From Streptococcus gwangjuense (GTDB lineage Bacteria > Bacillota > Bacilli > Lactobacillales > Streptococcaceae): 64,000 nucleotides of DNA. The position numbers and the translations under genes were made by a program. Shown here piece after piece: positions 23,026 to 32,639 of the stretch. How positions within the stretch are numbered: the stretch's first letter is position 1; each line of letters begins with the position of its first letter. The stretch covers positions 1,523,501 to 1,587,500 of the forward strand of contig NZ_CP032621.1 in the NCBI RefSeq assembly GCF_003627155.1. The letters run 5' to 3'. The notes beneath the pieces were generated by a model. The model saw only the letters and a program-made list of their open reading frames with translations, was not told the DNA's origin and did not search any database.

Positions 23026-24990
23026 CTATTGAATATGGTTAGCTAAATCTTCCTGAGCTTTTTTATTTGACTCAGCTTTTTCTTTTAGCCATTTTTCATA
23101 AAGCTCTTGGTACTGTTTAGCAGTTACTGGTTCTTTTTGCAGTTCAACATATTTATAGTTGTCTGCATTTCCCTTATGACCAACGAATGAGAATGGACCT
23201 GTAAACGGTACAGTCTTACGGAAGATTGGGTTAGCTCCACCACTTTGAACTGGTAGGAAGAGGGCGCTATCTGTCAACCAAGCCTGGGCTTCAGCATATT
23301 TTTCATAGCGAGCTTGAGTATCTGTGATTTCCGCATCAGCCTGATCCAAGAGTTTCTTGTAGTCAGCAAGACCAATCTTGTCCTTGACTTCCTTGTCTTT
23401 TCCTTCAGACAAGCCCATGTTTTTCAACTGAGAACCTGTCTCTGGATCAAGGATGGCTAGGTAAGTCTTCGGATCTGAGTAATCTCCACCCCATCCTGAG
23501 ATGTCAATATCGTAGTCTTTTTGTTCTGCTGTATCTGCAAAGTAGGTTGCCTGGTCTTTTTCATCCGGAGATAGTTGGATAACATCGATAACCACATTAT
23601 CCTTACCAAGGGTTTCTTCCACTGTTTGTTTGAAAGATCCGGCCTGTTGCACATCTAATTTAGCAGTCTGGTCAACTGGCATATCCAAATGAATTGGGAA
23701 GGTTACTCCCTGTGCTTGCAGACTTTCTTTGGCCTTGGCAAACTTCTCTTTGGCCTTGTCAGGGTTCAAGAAGGCTTGCTTACCATCGTTTAGGTTAATA
23801 TTTGTCCAATCTTTACCGTAGTTGACAATTTTTTCATTGACAATGTCACCGAAGTTCTTATCGCCAACTTGGACAAAGTTACTTGGTGTAATCGTATTAC
23901 GCAAGATACGGTCTGCTCCATCTTCACCATTTGTCTGTGCTGCATAAGCATGACGGTCAAAGGCAAAGTTGATAGCCTGACGGAAATCCTTATTTTGCAT
24001 AGCTGCGCGTGAATCTGTCTTTTCCTTATCAGACTGTTTCATAGTCTGCTTGTAGCTTTGACGATTCACGTTGAAAAGATAATAGAAAGTAACTGAGTTT
24101 TGCGGTGTGTAGGTAATCTTGTCCTCATTCCCCTTCTTGAGTTCAGCAAAGACTGAACTTGTTGGGAAGATACGACCATCTGTATAGTTACCATCCAAGA
24201 AACCTCTAGCAATGCTGTCTTGGTCAGAACCGTCAAAGAAAGAGAGTTTCACTTTCTCGATTTTAACATTATCCTTATCCCAGTAATTAGGGTTTTTATC
24301 AAATTCAATCAAAGATTTTGATGTGAAGGATTTAAACAAGTAAGGACCATTTGACAAAATACTTGATGGTGTCACACTTCCAAAGTCATCTCCCTGAGAC
24401 TTCAAGAAGGCTTCATTTACAGGACTAAGGATACTTGCTGTTGTTTTAGAGTTCCAATAAGTCTCAGGTTGGTTGAGGGTGTATTGTAGTGTGTAATCAT
24501 CCACCGCCTTAACACCAACAGTTCCAAAATCAGATGATTTCCCTTCAACATAATCTGCTAGCCCCTTGATAGAGTCTTGTACCAAGTACAAGTTTTCAGC
24601 TTTTTTATCAGCCGCATACTTAAGTCCTGTCACAAAGTCATGAGCGGTTACGTCCGCATACTCTTCTCCTTCAGAAGTGTACCATTTAGCTCCCTGACGG
24701 ATCTTATAAGTGTAAGTCAAGCCATCTTTTGACACTGTCCATGACTCAGCCATAGATGGGATGAGATTGCCATACTGGTCATTTTCCAACAAACCATCAA
24801 TCAAGTTGGTTGTGATACTAGATGTAGAATCTCGTGTAGAGGTAATATAATCCAAGGTATCAGGGTTGCTGACAAAGATATAAGAGTATGTCTTGTCTGC
24901 ATTGCTTGATTGGGATGACCCGCATGCCGCTAGAGCTAGACCTGCTGTCAAAGCCATAGCTCCAAAAAGCATAACTTTTGATTTCTTCAT
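23026..24990 (-). CDS. Oligopeptide ABC transporter substrate-binding lipoprotein (AliA/AliB/AmiA family)
   Basis: 654 aa. Signal peptide with lipobox LAAC (Cys23), then a family 5 solute-binding protein: LDYITSTRDSTSSITTNLIDGLLENDQYGNLIPSMAESW opening, split here by reading as several conserved blocks, FRQAINFAFDR, and the end EKWLKEKAESNKKAQEDLANH shared with AliA and AliB. It binds peptides outside the cell and hands them to the Ami permease; no permease genes lie nearby, as for other Ali orphans. Ali proteins can also signal in competence. GGAGA precedes the ATG; the -10 is TATAAT at 25023-25028. Which paralogue it is cannot be told by eye. Confidence 0.9.
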   Translation of the reverse strand: MKKSKVMLFGAMALTAGLALAACGSSQSSNADKTYSYIFVSNPDTLDYITSTRDSTSSITTNLIDGLLENDQYGNLIPSMAESWTVSKDGLTYTYKIRQGAKWYTSEGEEYADVTAHDFVTGLKYAADKKAENLYLVQDSIKGLADYVEGKSSDFGTVGVKAVDDYTLQYTLNQPETYWNSKTTASILSPVNEAFLKSQGDDFGSVTPSSILSNGPYLFKSFTSKSLIEFDKNPNYWDKDNVKIEKVKLSFFDGSDQDSIARGFLDGNYTDGRIFPTSSVFAELKKGNEDKITYTPQNSVTFYYLFNVNRQSYKQTMKQSDKEKTDSRAAMQNKDFRQAINFAFDRHAYAAQTNGEDGADRILRNTITPSNFVQVGDKNFGDIVNEKIVNYGKDWTNINLNDGKQAFLNPDKAKEKFAKAKESLQAQGVTFPIHLDMPVDQTAKLDVQQAGSFKQTVEETLGKDNVVIDVIQLSPDEKDQATYFADTAEQKDYDIDISGWGGDYSDPKTYLAILDPETGSQLKNMGLSEGKDKEVKDKIGLADYKKLLDQADAEITDTQARYEKYAEAQAWLTDSALFLPVQSGGANPIFRKTVPFTGPFSFVGHKGNADNYKYVELQKEPVTAKQYQELYEKWLKEKAESNKKAQEDLANHIQ

Positions 24991-25076
24991 GATTATTCTC
25001 CATTTTTTACAGTATGTGAAATATTATACACTATTTGAGCAAAAATATAAAGCCTTTTTGAACTTTTTTACAAAAA

Positions 25077-25112
25077 TAAAAATCAGTAGACTCGAGTTCC
25101 TACTGATTTTTG
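25077..25112. terminator. Terminator after rpmH
   Basis: AAAAATCAGTAG/CTACTGATTTTT, 12 perfect pairs with a 10-base loop, between rpmH and the ali-like promoter. Confidence 0.85.
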
Positions 25113-25128
25113 ATATAGTTCGTTTGGA

Positions 25129-25263
25129 TTATGCAGCCAAAACTTTGCGTCCTTTACGACGACGAGCTGCCAATACGCGACGACCGTTTTTAGTTGACAT
25201 ACGGTTACGGAATCCGTGTTTGCGCGCACGACGAAGTTTACTTGGTTGATAAGTACGTTTCAC
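25129..25263 (-). CDS. rpmH: 50S ribosomal protein L34
   Basis: 44 aa, full length and very basic: starts MKRTYQPSK and ends GRKVLAA, with the conserved HGFRNRM and GRRVLAARR blocks. The start is GTG at 25263 behind GAGGAGGT. In most bacteria rpmH sits next to rnpA at the origin; here, as in S. pneumoniae, it stands alone with its own promoter and terminator. Confidence 0.97.
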
Positions 25264-25337
25264 GATGAATACCTCCTCATAGATTTTGTATTCGTTTAGC
25301 CGGCTATAAAGTGATCAGTTACTAAACATACTTTACT

Positions 25338-25366
25338 ATTCTATCTGATTCTTTCACTTTTGTCAA
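25338..25366 (-). promoter_or_regulatory. rpmH promoter
   Basis: TTGACA (reverse of 25361-25366), 17-base spacer, TAGAAT (reverse of 25338-25343). A leader of about 65 bases follows. Confidence 0.8.
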
Positions 25367-25407
25367 TAGCTCAAGGCAAATGTTTCCAGCTTTTTCGAAT
25401 GTAAGCC

Positions 25408-26622
25408 CTATCTACGATACTGTTTCAAGAATCGAGTCATCTTTTCTTGGATTTGGGCCAGTTCATCGACACGAGGAAGGTAAACAATACGGAAGTGGTC
25501 CGGTTCCTGCCAGTTAAAGCCTCGACCATGAACCAAGAGAACCTTTTCCTGCTTCAAGAAATCAAGGACAAACTGTTCATCATCATCGATACGGTACATA
25601 TTGCGGTCGATTTTAGGGAAGATATAGAGTCCAGCTTTAGGTTTAACCGCAGACAAACCTGGGATATCTTGAATGGCATTGTAGATGAAGTTTCTTTGCT
25701 CGTAAATTCGTCCACCAGGAAGGAGCAATTCATCGACTGATTGGTGACCACCCAAGGAAGTTTGTACGACTTGTTGAGCCAAAACGTTAGAGCAAAGGCG
25801 CATATTAGACAGCATATTGAGACCTTCGATATAGCCTTTAACATGTGTCTTAGGTCCAGACAAGACCATCCAACCCACACGGAAACCAGCGATACGATGC
25901 GATTTAGACAGACCATTCATGCTGACACAGAAAACATCTGGTGCCAAGCTCGCCACAGGCGTATGCACATGTCCATCCATTATCATGCGGTCGTAAATTT
26001 CATCCGCAAAGATAATCAAATCGTTTTGACGGGCAATCTCAATAATCTCCAACAAGAGTTCCTTAGGATAAAGGGCTCCAGTTGGATTATTTGGATTGAT
26101 AAGGACGATTGCCTTGGTATTGGAAGTGATTTTTGACTTGATATCGTCAATATCTGGATACCATTCTGCAGCTTCATCACAGATATAGTGAACGGCATTT
26201 CCCCCAGCTAGGCTGACAGCTGCTGTCCAGAGAGGATAATCTGGCATTGGCACTAAGACTTCATCCCCGTTGTCCAAAAGCCCCTGCATGGACATGACAA
26301 TCAGTTCACTAACACCATTTCCAAGGTAAATATCATCAATATCTACGTTTGGGAATTTCTTCAATTGGCAATACTGCATGATGGCCTTACGGGCTGAGAA
26401 AATCCCTTTGGAATCAGAGTAACCTTCACTGTCACGCGCATTCATAATCAAGTCATGAATGACCTCGTCTGGCGCTGTAAAACCAAATTCTGCTGGATTT
26501 CCTGTATTCAGACGTAAAATCTTTTCTCCGTTTGCTCGCATCCGCATGGCTTCTTCCAAAACAGGACCACGGATATCATAAGCAACATGCTCTAACTTAC
26601 TAGATTTGTTATATTCTTTCAT
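25408..26622 (-). CDS. Pyridoxal-phosphate aminotransferase (AlaA/AlaT type)
   Basis: 404 aa, class I/II fold-type I. NPNNPTG (about residue 178), ADEIYDRM (PLP Asp/Tyr), the PLP lysine in MNGLSKSHRIAGFRVGW (about 240) and the substrate Arg near HFRIVYLP are present. The opening KLEHVAYDIRGPVLEEA is that of glutamate-pyruvate (alanine) transaminases rather than AspC. It probably makes alanine, needed for protein and peptidoglycan. It is a single gene with AAACAAGATG-type weak ribosome site. Confidence 0.88.
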   Translation of the reverse strand: MKEYNKSSKLEHVAYDIRGPVLEEAMRMRANGEKILRLNTGNPAEFGFTAPDEVIHDLIMNARDSEGYSDSKGIFSARKAIMQYCQLKKFPNVDIDDIYLGNGVSELIVMSMQGLLDNGDEVLVPMPDYPLWTAAVSLAGGNAVHYICDEAAEWYPDIDDIKSKITSNTKAIVLINPNNPTGALYPKELLLEIIEIARQNDLIIFADEIYDRMIMDGHVHTPVASLAPDVFCVSMNGLSKSHRIAGFRVGWMVLSGPKTHVKGYIEGLNMLSNMRLCSNVLAQQVVQTSLGGHQSVDELLLPGGRIYEQRNFIYNAIQDIPGLSAVKPKAGLYIFPKIDRNMYRIDDDEQFVLDFLKQEKVLLVHGRGFNWQEPDHFRIVYLPRVDELAQIQEKMTRFLKQYRR

Positions 26623-26778
26623 CTTGTTTCCTCAATTCATCGAGATAGTAACATTATACCACTAGAAAGGGATTGCGACAAGTTTACTGAAATGTGTTAT
26701 TAAAATCCCACAGAAGAAAAACCTCACTAAGAGCGAGGCCAAGACAGGGGAGATAGCAGGTATTTTGCGAAAGTCACA

Positions 26779-27081
26779 TCACATACCAAAAGATAAACCT
26801 AGAAAAAGCAGGCCTAAAAAGGAGTCATAAAGAAGATTGAACATGAGGAAAAGTCCCCATATCATCAAGTAATCCCAACGCCCACTTCGTTTAGCGACTA
26901 GGAATAATACCAAATGATAGAGTAAATGAAAGACTAAAAAGCCAACAAAACCTGGATAGAGAAGCGGAATTAGCTTCTCTAATTGCCAGACCATGATAAC
27001 TTCTAGCAAGACTGAAACTAGGATGATTTCATAATAAAGGAAATTTGATTTTTTTGCTTCTTGAAAAGAGTGATTCATCAT
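26779..27081 (-). CDS. Small membrane protein of unknown function
   Basis: 100 aa from the ATG at 27081 (second of two adjacent ATGs is equally likely); GGGAGGG lies just upstream. Three or four hydrophobic helices: YEIILVSVLLEVIMVW, LLYPGFVGFLVFHLLYHLVLFLV and MIWGLFLMFNLLYDSFLGLLFLGL. No family recognised. It is divergent from the universal stress gene. Confidence 0.65.
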   Translation of the reverse strand: MMNHSFQEAKKSNFLYYEIILVSVLLEVIMVWQLEKLIPLLYPGFVGFLVFHLLYHLVLFLVAKRSGRWDYLMIWGLFLMFNLLYDSFLGLLFLGLSFGM

Positions 27082-27242
27082 TCTCCCTCCCTTCACTTCT
27101 TTCCTGCTATCCTTTCTTTTATTTTATCATATATTTATATAGATTTTAAGCGCTAATATTCTTTTGAAAAATACTTTTTTTACTTTACTTCTATAGTGAA
27201 AAGGTTTACAATTATAGTAAGAAAATTTCAGGAGGTTTCATT

Positions 27243-27695
27243 ATGGCACAACGTTACCAAAATATCATGGTCGCAATCGATGGTTCTAAAGAAGCGGACT
27301 TGGCTTTTGTCAAGGGAGTTCATTCTGCTCTACGAAACGACGCTAAACTCACCATCGCACATGTCATTGACACACGCGCTCTCCAAAGCGTATCCACCTT
27401 TGATGCTGAAGTTTACGAAGAACTCCAAGTTGACGCTGAAAGTCTGATGAAAGAGTACGAAAAACGTGCTAAAGATGCTGGTGTGGTAGATGTTCACATC
27501 GTCATTGAAATGGGAAATCCAAAGACCCTACTAGCGCGTACCATTCCCGATGCTGAAGAAGTGGACCTCATTCTCGTTGGTGCCACTGGTCTCAACGCCT
27601 TTGAACGCCTTTTGGTCGGTTCTTCATCTGAATACATCCTCCGCCATGCTAAGGTTGATTTGCTGGTTGTGAGAGAACAAGAAAAAACCTTATAG
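27243..27695 (+). CDS. Universal stress protein UspA family
   Basis: 150 aa. It has the opening NIMVAIDGSKEADLAF, the middle GNPKTLLARTIPDAEEVDLILVGATGLNAFERLLVGSSSEYILRHAKVDLLVVR seen in short blocks, and the ATP-binding Gly pattern G-ATG-(9)-G(S). Members bind ATP and help under starvation or acid stress. AGGAGG 7 bases before the ATG is strong. It is a single gene ending at the hairpin 27704-27727. Confidence 0.93.
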   Translation: MAQRYQNIMVAIDGSKEADLAFVKGVHSALRNDAKLTIAHVIDTRALQSVSTFDAEVYEELQVDAESLMKEYEKRAKDAGVVDVHIVIEMGNPKTLLARTIPDAEEVDLILVGATGLNAFERLLVGSSSEYILRHAKVDLLVVREQEKTL

Positions 27696-27703
27696 TCACG
27701 AAG

Positions 27704-27727
27704 AAAAGGAGCCCAGAGCTCCTTTTT
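27704..27727. terminator. Terminator between usp and the HAD fusion gene
   Basis: AAAAGGAGC/GCTCCTTTTT hairpin, usable in both directions. Confidence 0.8.
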
Positions 27728-27729
27728 GT

Positions 27730-29118
27730 TTACGATTTATTTCTCTCTTTATGACGTTCATAAGCCTTGAGTTGGCGCTGCAGTTCCTTTTTAATAGCAG
27801 GTTCTGGAGCATATTTTTCTTCCCAATCATCTGGCTTTAAGATTTTATGGGTAACTGGATCAAAATGAGCCTTGCCATCTGGAAAAATTTTACCCATATT
27901 AGCCTGATGGACAATATCAAAAATACGTTCTGGGTCCACTCCCATCAAGACAAAACTACCATAAGTGAAGTAAAGTGTGTCAATCAAGGCATCCACCTGC
28001 CCTATCAAATCTTGCTGAGCAGGCGTCTTCTTAGCCACTTTATCTGCTGCCTTATCAAGAGCCTGATGAAGTTGCGATAGAGCCTGATCAAAGTCCTCTT
28101 CAGAGGGACTGGCTGCTCGAACAAACTCCACCAATTCTTCTATTTTAAAGCCAGCCCTGTGGGTTGCACCTTCTAAATCCCAAGCTCGAGGTTCTTCTTG
28201 GGTTCGCTCATCCATCATGTGGTGGAAGGTCTTGACCTTATTGAAATGATAGTCACGGCTGACAAAGACTTTTTCTGAGGCCAGAACACCAAAATGTTCC
28301 AAGGCCTTGTGGATTCCGTCTTGCTGATTGCTGGTGGTAATGTGCTTAGCAACTTCCTTAACACTGCTACTACCATTTCCCATAGCGACCGACATACCGA
28401 CACCCGCCAGCATTTCTAGGTCGTTATCTGAGTCACCAAAGGCCATCACTTGGTTGAGATCAAAACCATATTCTTTCCCAACTCGGCGAATACCTTCCAA
28501 CTTAGAGATTCCTTGATTGATGACATCCGCTGCAAATGGATTGCTACGTGTTAATTTCAAGTCTTCAAAATCAGCTGCCGCCTTCTCAGATTCTTCTGGC
28601 GTCATCAGCATCAAAACTTGGTAGATAGGCTGATTCATCAGGTGAAGCAGGTCTTCTTCCTTTTGGGGAACAACCTTGCTGACCATACGATTAAAGGAAT
28701 GACTCACCGTCCGAGTTAAAACAGAGGGAATGAAGCGACTGATTCGTTGAGAAAAAGAACCCAAACCAAAGGACATGATTTTAGAACCCAACATGGCATC
28801 CTTGGTCCCTAGGGCAATCTCCTTGCCCTCTTTTTTAGCATAGGTAATTAGCTGGCGCAAATGTAACTTGGAAATAGGACTCGTGAACAAGACCCTGTCT
28901 TTATTAAAGATATACTGGCCATTATAGGTTACTGCGAAATCTAGATCTAAATCGTCCATCAATTCCTTAACAAAAAAAGGTCCTCGCCCTGTCGCTACAC
29001 CGACAAGCACCCCTTGCTCTTTGACAATCTTAATCGCGTCCTTAGTGGATTTCAAAACACTCTTGCGATCGTTGACCAAGGTTCCATCGATATCAAAAAA
29101 AACAGCTTTGACTTCCAT
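27730..29118 (-). CDS. Cof-type HAD phosphatase fused to a MazG/PRA-PH-like domain
   Basis: 462 aa from the ATG at 29118. Residues 1-270 are an HAD-IIB phosphatase: FFDIDGTLVN (motif I), VATGRG (II), and FGDSDNDLEML (IV). Residues about 285-462 are helical with EELVEFVRAA and a second acidic helix (QVDALIDTLYFTYGSFVLMGVDPE), resembling all-alpha NTP pyrophosphohydrolases (MazG, PRA-PH). A nucleotide-sanitizing enzyme with two linked steps is plausible; the substrate is unknown. I recall a gene of this length at the same place in S. pneumoniae, so the fusion is not unique. Confidence 0.82.
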   Translation of the reverse strand: MEVKAVFFDIDGTLVNDRKSVLKSTKDAIKIVKEQGVLVGVATGRGPFFVKELMDDLDLDFAVTYNGQYIFNKDRVLFTSPISKLHLRQLITYAKKEGKEIALGTKDAMLGSKIMSFGLGSFSQRISRFIPSVLTRTVSHSFNRMVSKVVPQKEEDLLHLMNQPIYQVLMLMTPEESEKAAADFEDLKLTRSNPFAADVINQGISKLEGIRRVGKEYGFDLNQVMAFGDSDNDLEMLAGVGMSVAMGNGSSSVKEVAKHITTSNQQDGIHKALEHFGVLASEKVFVSRDYHFNKVKTFHHMMDERTQEEPRAWDLEGATHRAGFKIEELVEFVRAASPSEEDFDQALSQLHQALDKAADKVAKKTPAQQDLIGQVDALIDTLYFTYGSFVLMGVDPERIFDIVHQANMGKIFPDGKAHFDPVTHKILKPDDWEEKYAPEPAIKKELQRQLKAYERHKERNKS

Positions 29119-29183
29119 CCTATCCCAATCTCCCCTTTTGTGATACAATGATTATACCACATTTCAGAAAGAGTGAGTAAATC

Positions 29184-30146
29184 ATGCCTAAGAAAATCCT
29201 TGTTTTACATACAGGTGGGACTATTTCCATGCAGGCCGATGCCTCTGGCGCTGTTGTGACGAGTTCAGATAATCCCATGAATCATGTGTCCAACCCACTT
29301 GAAGGAATCCAAGTCCACGCCTTAGATTTTTTTAATCTGCCAAGTCCCCATATCAAACCCAAGCATATGCTGGCCCTCTACCAGAAAATTGAAGAGGAAG
29401 CTGCTAACTACGATGGAGTGGTGATCACACACGGGACCGATACTCTAGAGGAAACAGCCTATTTCCTTGATACCATGGAAGTTCCCCATATGCCTATCGT
29501 TCTAACAGGGGCCATGCGCAGCTCTAACGAACTCGGTAGTGACGGTGTTTATAATTATCTGAGTGCTTTGCGGGTAGCTAGCGATGACAAGGCTGCTGAC
29601 AAAGGAGTTTTGGTTGTTATGAACGATGAAATCCACGCTGCCAAGTATGTCACCAAAACACATACGACCAACGTCAGCACCTTCCAGACTCCAACACACG
29701 GGCCACTTGGCCTCATCATGAAACAGGAAATCCTCTACTTCAAAACAGCTGAACCTCGTGTTCGCTTTAACCTTGATCACATACAAGGATTGGTACCTAT
29801 CATCTCGGCTTATGCTGGTATGACAGATGAGCTGATTGATATGCTGGATTTGGAACAATTGGACGGTTTAATTATCCAAGCCTTCGGAGCTGGTAATATT
29901 CCCAAAGAAACAGCTCAAAAATTAGAAAGCCTTCTACAAAAAGGAATCCCAGTCGCCCTGGTTTCACGATGCTTTAACGGTATCGCGGAACCTGTTTATG
30001 CCTACCAAGGTGGGGGCGTGCAGTTAAGAAAATCTGGTGTTTTCTTTGTTAAAGAACTCAACGCCCAGAAAGCCCGCTTAAAACTCCTCATCGCTCTCAA
30101 TGCCGGACTAAAAGGGCAAGCTTTGAAAGACTATATGGAAGGCTAA
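29184..30146 (+). CDS. ansA: Asparaginase (cytoplasmic type I)
   Basis: 320 aa. Both threonine motifs are present: LHTGGTISM (residues 8-16, nucleophile Thr) and ITHGTDTLEETAYFL (about 83-97). The missing signal peptide points to the cytosolic low-affinity AnsA. It hydrolyses asparagine to aspartate and ammonia. AAAGAGTGAG precedes the ATG. It ends at a hairpin shared with ccpA. Confidence 0.95.
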   Translation: MPKKILVLHTGGTISMQADASGAVVTSSDNPMNHVSNPLEGIQVHALDFFNLPSPHIKPKHMLALYQKIEEEAANYDGVVITHGTDTLEETAYFLDTMEVPHMPIVLTGAMRSSNELGSDGVYNYLSALRVASDDKAADKGVLVVMNDEIHAAKYVTKTHTTNVSTFQTPTHGPLGLIMKQEILYFKTAEPRVRFNLDHIQGLVPIISAYAGMTDELIDMLDLEQLDGLIIQAFGAGNIPKETAQKLESLLQKGIPVALVSRCFNGIAEPVYAYQGGGVQLRKSGVFFVKELNAQKARLKLLIALNAGLKGQALKDYMEG

Positions 30147-30164
30147 GCCTCTTCTCCAGAAAGC

Positions 30165-30199
30165 AAAATCAGGAAATCTTCACGATTCCCTGATTTTTT
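30165..30199. terminator. Terminator between convergent ansA and ccpA
   Basis: AAAATCAGG-AATC/GATT-CCTGATTTTTT, near-perfect, with A and T runs on opposite sides. Confidence 0.85.
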
Positions 30200-31210
30200 C
30201 TATTTACGTTTTCGTGTTGAGCGACGCTCTGTCAAACCATGAGGTAAGAGAACTTCACGTTCTTCCAATTCTTCCTTGTGCATAATCTTAGTCAACATAC
30301 GCATGCTAATAGCACCAAGGTCATAAAGAGGTTGAGCAATAGTTGTCAAGTTTGGACGGGTAAAGCGTGAGATTTGTGAATCATCACTAGTAATGATTTC
30401 AAACTCTTCTGGCACAGATACACCGTGATCAGCCAAACCATTCAAGACACCTGCTGCCAATTCATCACCTGTCACAACTGCTGCAGTTGCATTTGATGAA
30501 ATCAAGCGTTCTGCCAAGGCATAGCCATCCTCATAAGTGTATTTAGATTCAAATACCAGTCCTTCGCTATAAGAAATACCTGCTTTTTTCAAGGCTTCCT
30601 TGTAGCCAACCAAACGAACCTTACCATTGATATCATCCACTAGTGGACCGCTGACAAAAGCAATGCGCTCATTTTCTTTAGCAAGGTAGGTCACTGCATC
30701 AATCGTAGCTTGTTTGTAGTCAATGTTGACACTTGGAAGCTGATGTTCTACGTCCACTGTCCCTGCAAGAACAACTGGTGTCCGAGAGCGAGAAAACTCT
30801 GAACGAATTTTTTCAGTCAAGTGGTACCCCATAAAGATGATACCATCCACTTGCTTAGAAAATAGTGTATTGACAACTGAAACTTCCTTGTCATCATCCT
30901 CATCACTATTGGCAAGGACGATATTGTACTTGTACATTTCAGCGATATCATCAATCCCTTTAGCAAGCGTTGAGAAATAGCCATTGGTAATATTTGGGAT
31001 CACGACACCGACAGTGGTTGTCTTTTTACTTGCAAGACCACGCGCCACGGCATTTGGACGGTAATCCAAACGATCAATCACCTCAAGCACTTTTTTACGG
31101 GTGTTCTCTTTTACATTCTTATTGCCATTGACTACACGGCTAACCGTCGCCATTGAAACTCCTGCTTCACGGGCGACATCATAAATCGTTACTGTATCGT
31201 CTGTATTCAT
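30200..31210 (-). CDS. ccpA: Catabolite control protein A
   Basis: 336 aa LacI/GalR regulator. The DNA-binding domain (VTIYDVAREAGVSMATVSRVVNG, residues 6-28 in blocks) with hinge helix NAVARGLA is followed by a periplasmic-binding-protein-like core. With HPr-Ser-P it binds cre sites and controls carbon use globally. The single-copy type lacking a nearby sugar operon, the length and the hinge fit CcpA. A cre-like site overlaps its own -35, indicating autoregulation. Confidence 0.96.
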   Translation of the reverse strand: MNTDDTVTIYDVAREAGVSMATVSRVVNGNKNVKENTRKKVLEVIDRLDYRPNAVARGLASKKTTTVGVVIPNITNGYFSTLAKGIDDIAEMYKYNIVLANSDEDDDKEVSVVNTLFSKQVDGIIFMGYHLTEKIRSEFSRSRTPVVLAGTVDVEHQLPSVNIDYKQATIDAVTYLAKENERIAFVSGPLVDDINGKVRLVGYKEALKKAGISYSEGLVFESKYTYEDGYALAERLISSNATAAVVTGDELAAGVLNGLADHGVSVPEEFEIITSDDSQISRFTRPNLTTIAQPLYDLGAISMRMLTKIMHKEELEEREVLLPHGLTERRSTRKRK

Positions 31211-31295
31211 TCTATTTCCTTTCTATATCATACCTCACGAGACTCCAAAAAAAGAGACGGTATGAAAATTTCGTTTTCATGATTCTACTTATTCC

Positions 31296-31324
31296 ATTTT
31301 ATCACTATTTGTAAACACTTTCAA
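31296..31324 (-). promoter_or_regulatory. ccpA promoter with cre-like site
   Basis: TTGAAA (reverse of 31319-31324), 17-base spacer, extended -10 TG-A-TAAAAT (reverse of 31296-31304). The sequence TTGAAAGTGTTTACAA (reverse of 31309-31324) matches the cre consensus at 15 of 16 positions and covers the -35. Confidence 0.7.
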
Positions 31325-31448
31325 GTATTTTTTGAAGATTATTTGAAAAAAATTTCATAGAAAACTATGTTTATAAAGAAAAAAACACCTTTTCTTGATT
31401 TTTAATCCTATTTGCTGTATGATAAGGGAAAAGAAAGGGGGCAGAAAT

Positions 31449-31766
31449 ATGGCTTTTACCAATACCCACATGCGATCGGCTAGTTTTGGCATTGTTACCA
31501 GCTTGCCTGATGATGTGATTGACTCTTTTTGGTATATTATTGACCATTTCTTAAAAAATGTCTTTGAATTGGAAGAAGAACTCGAGTTTCAATTGCTCAA
31601 TAACCATGGAAAAATCACCTTCCACTTCTCAAGTCAACACCTCCCTACAGCTATTGATTTTGACTTTAACCATCCTTTCGACCCTCTTTATCCGCCAAGG
31701 GTACTGGTTTTAGACATGGACGGTAGAGAAACGATACTCCTCCCAGAAGAAAATGACCTATTTTAA
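31449..31766 (+). CDS. DUF960 family protein
   Basis: 105 aa from the ATG at 31449, with GGGGGCAG just upstream. FTNTHMRSASFGIVTSLPD and the WYIIDHFLKNV helix are the start of the DUF960 family as I remember it. It is a small soluble protein of unknown function found in streptococci and staphylococci. It is the first gene of the block that, in S. pneumoniae, lies on the other replichore. Confidence 0.75.
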   Translation: MAFTNTHMRSASFGIVTSLPDDVIDSFWYIIDHFLKNVFELEEELEFQLLNNHGKITFHFSSQHLPTAIDFDFNHPFDPLYPPRVLVLDMDGRETILLPEENDLF

Positions 31767-31813
31767 AAACTCTAGCCTTCAGTTACAAACGACTGAAAAC
31801 TAGAGTTTTTCTA
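31766..31813. terminator. Terminator between DUF960 and folBK
   Basis: Outer stem AAAACTCTAG/CTAGAGTTTT and inner stem TTCAGT/ACTGAA, with T run to 31813; convergent genes share it. Confidence 0.85.
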
Positions 31814-32623
31814 TTTTTTCAAAGCATTATACAAGTTACGGATAGGTTGCTTTAAGGTAGGATGGATAAAATGAGGCGCAAGTTCTTGTAATGATTCAAG
31901 GACAAAAAGACGTTCTGCTATGTAAGGATGAGGCAAGATAAGGTCGTCTGTATAAATGACCTGGTCCTCCACAAAGAGCAAATCCAAATCAATCAAACGA
32001 GGCCCCCAATGTACTTCTCTCACCCGTCCCATCTCTAACTCAATGGCTAACAAGGTATCTAATAAAACTGGGGCGGGCAACCAGGTTTCCACCTCAACCA
32101 CTTGATTGGCAAAACTATCCTGCTCCACGCCACCCCAAGGCTCCGTCGTCAAGACACTAGACTCTTTGAGAATATGGATACCACGAGATCGCAGTTTCTC
32201 AATGGCTTGTTTCAAGTTTGCTTGCTTATCCCCCATATTGCTTCCTAGGGCGATAAAGGCCCGTTGCTTACGGCGATGAATGGTTACTGAGCAAGTATCT
32301 AGTGGCAAATGCACTGGCGCCCAAGGTTTTTTCAGTTCCAACTTCATTTCTTGGACAAGAGGATAGGCCTCAAAGGTACGTTCTACCAGTTTGTAGGCTA
32401 CCGTTTCAATCAAGTCCTCAGTTGTTTCCTGAAACCAAGCAGTCCACTGCTGGCACAATTCTCCGTAATGGACAGAGGCTGTTAAATCCAAATCTGTCGC
32501 CGCCTTGGTCATATCATAGGATAGGATTGCTGAAACGACAAACTTTTGCCCCAATTCTTTTTCACTAGGAAAAAGACCATGATAGGCAAAAATTTCCAAA
32601 TCCTTAATCTGCAGTTGATCCAT
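31811..32623 (-). CDS. folK: Bifunctional dihydroneopterin aldolase / HPPK (SulD)
   Basis: 270 aa fusion. Residues 1-118 are dihydroneopterin aldolase FolB ([22 protein letters not shown]); residues 120-270 are 6-hydroxymethyl-dihydropterin pyrophosphokinase FolK ([33 protein letters not shown]). It carries out two consecutive steps before dihydropteroate synthase. It is called SulD in pneumococcus. A hairpin with T run separates it from folE, so its level may be lower or separately set. Confidence 0.95.
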   Translation of the reverse strand: MDQLQIKDLEIFAYHGLFPSEKELGQKFVVSAILSYDMTKAATDLDLTASVHYGELCQQWTAWFQETTEDLIETVAYKLVERTFEAYPLVQEMKLELKKPWAPVHLPLDTCSVTIHRRKQRAFIALGSNMGDKQANLKQAIEKLRSRGIHILKESSVLTTEPWGGVEQDSFANQVVEVETWLPAPVLLDTLLAIELEMGRVREVHWGPRLIDLDLLFVEDQVIYTDDLILPHPYIAERLFVLESLQELAPHFIHPTLKQPIRNLYNALKK

Positions 32624-32639
32624 AATGATTCCTTTCTAG

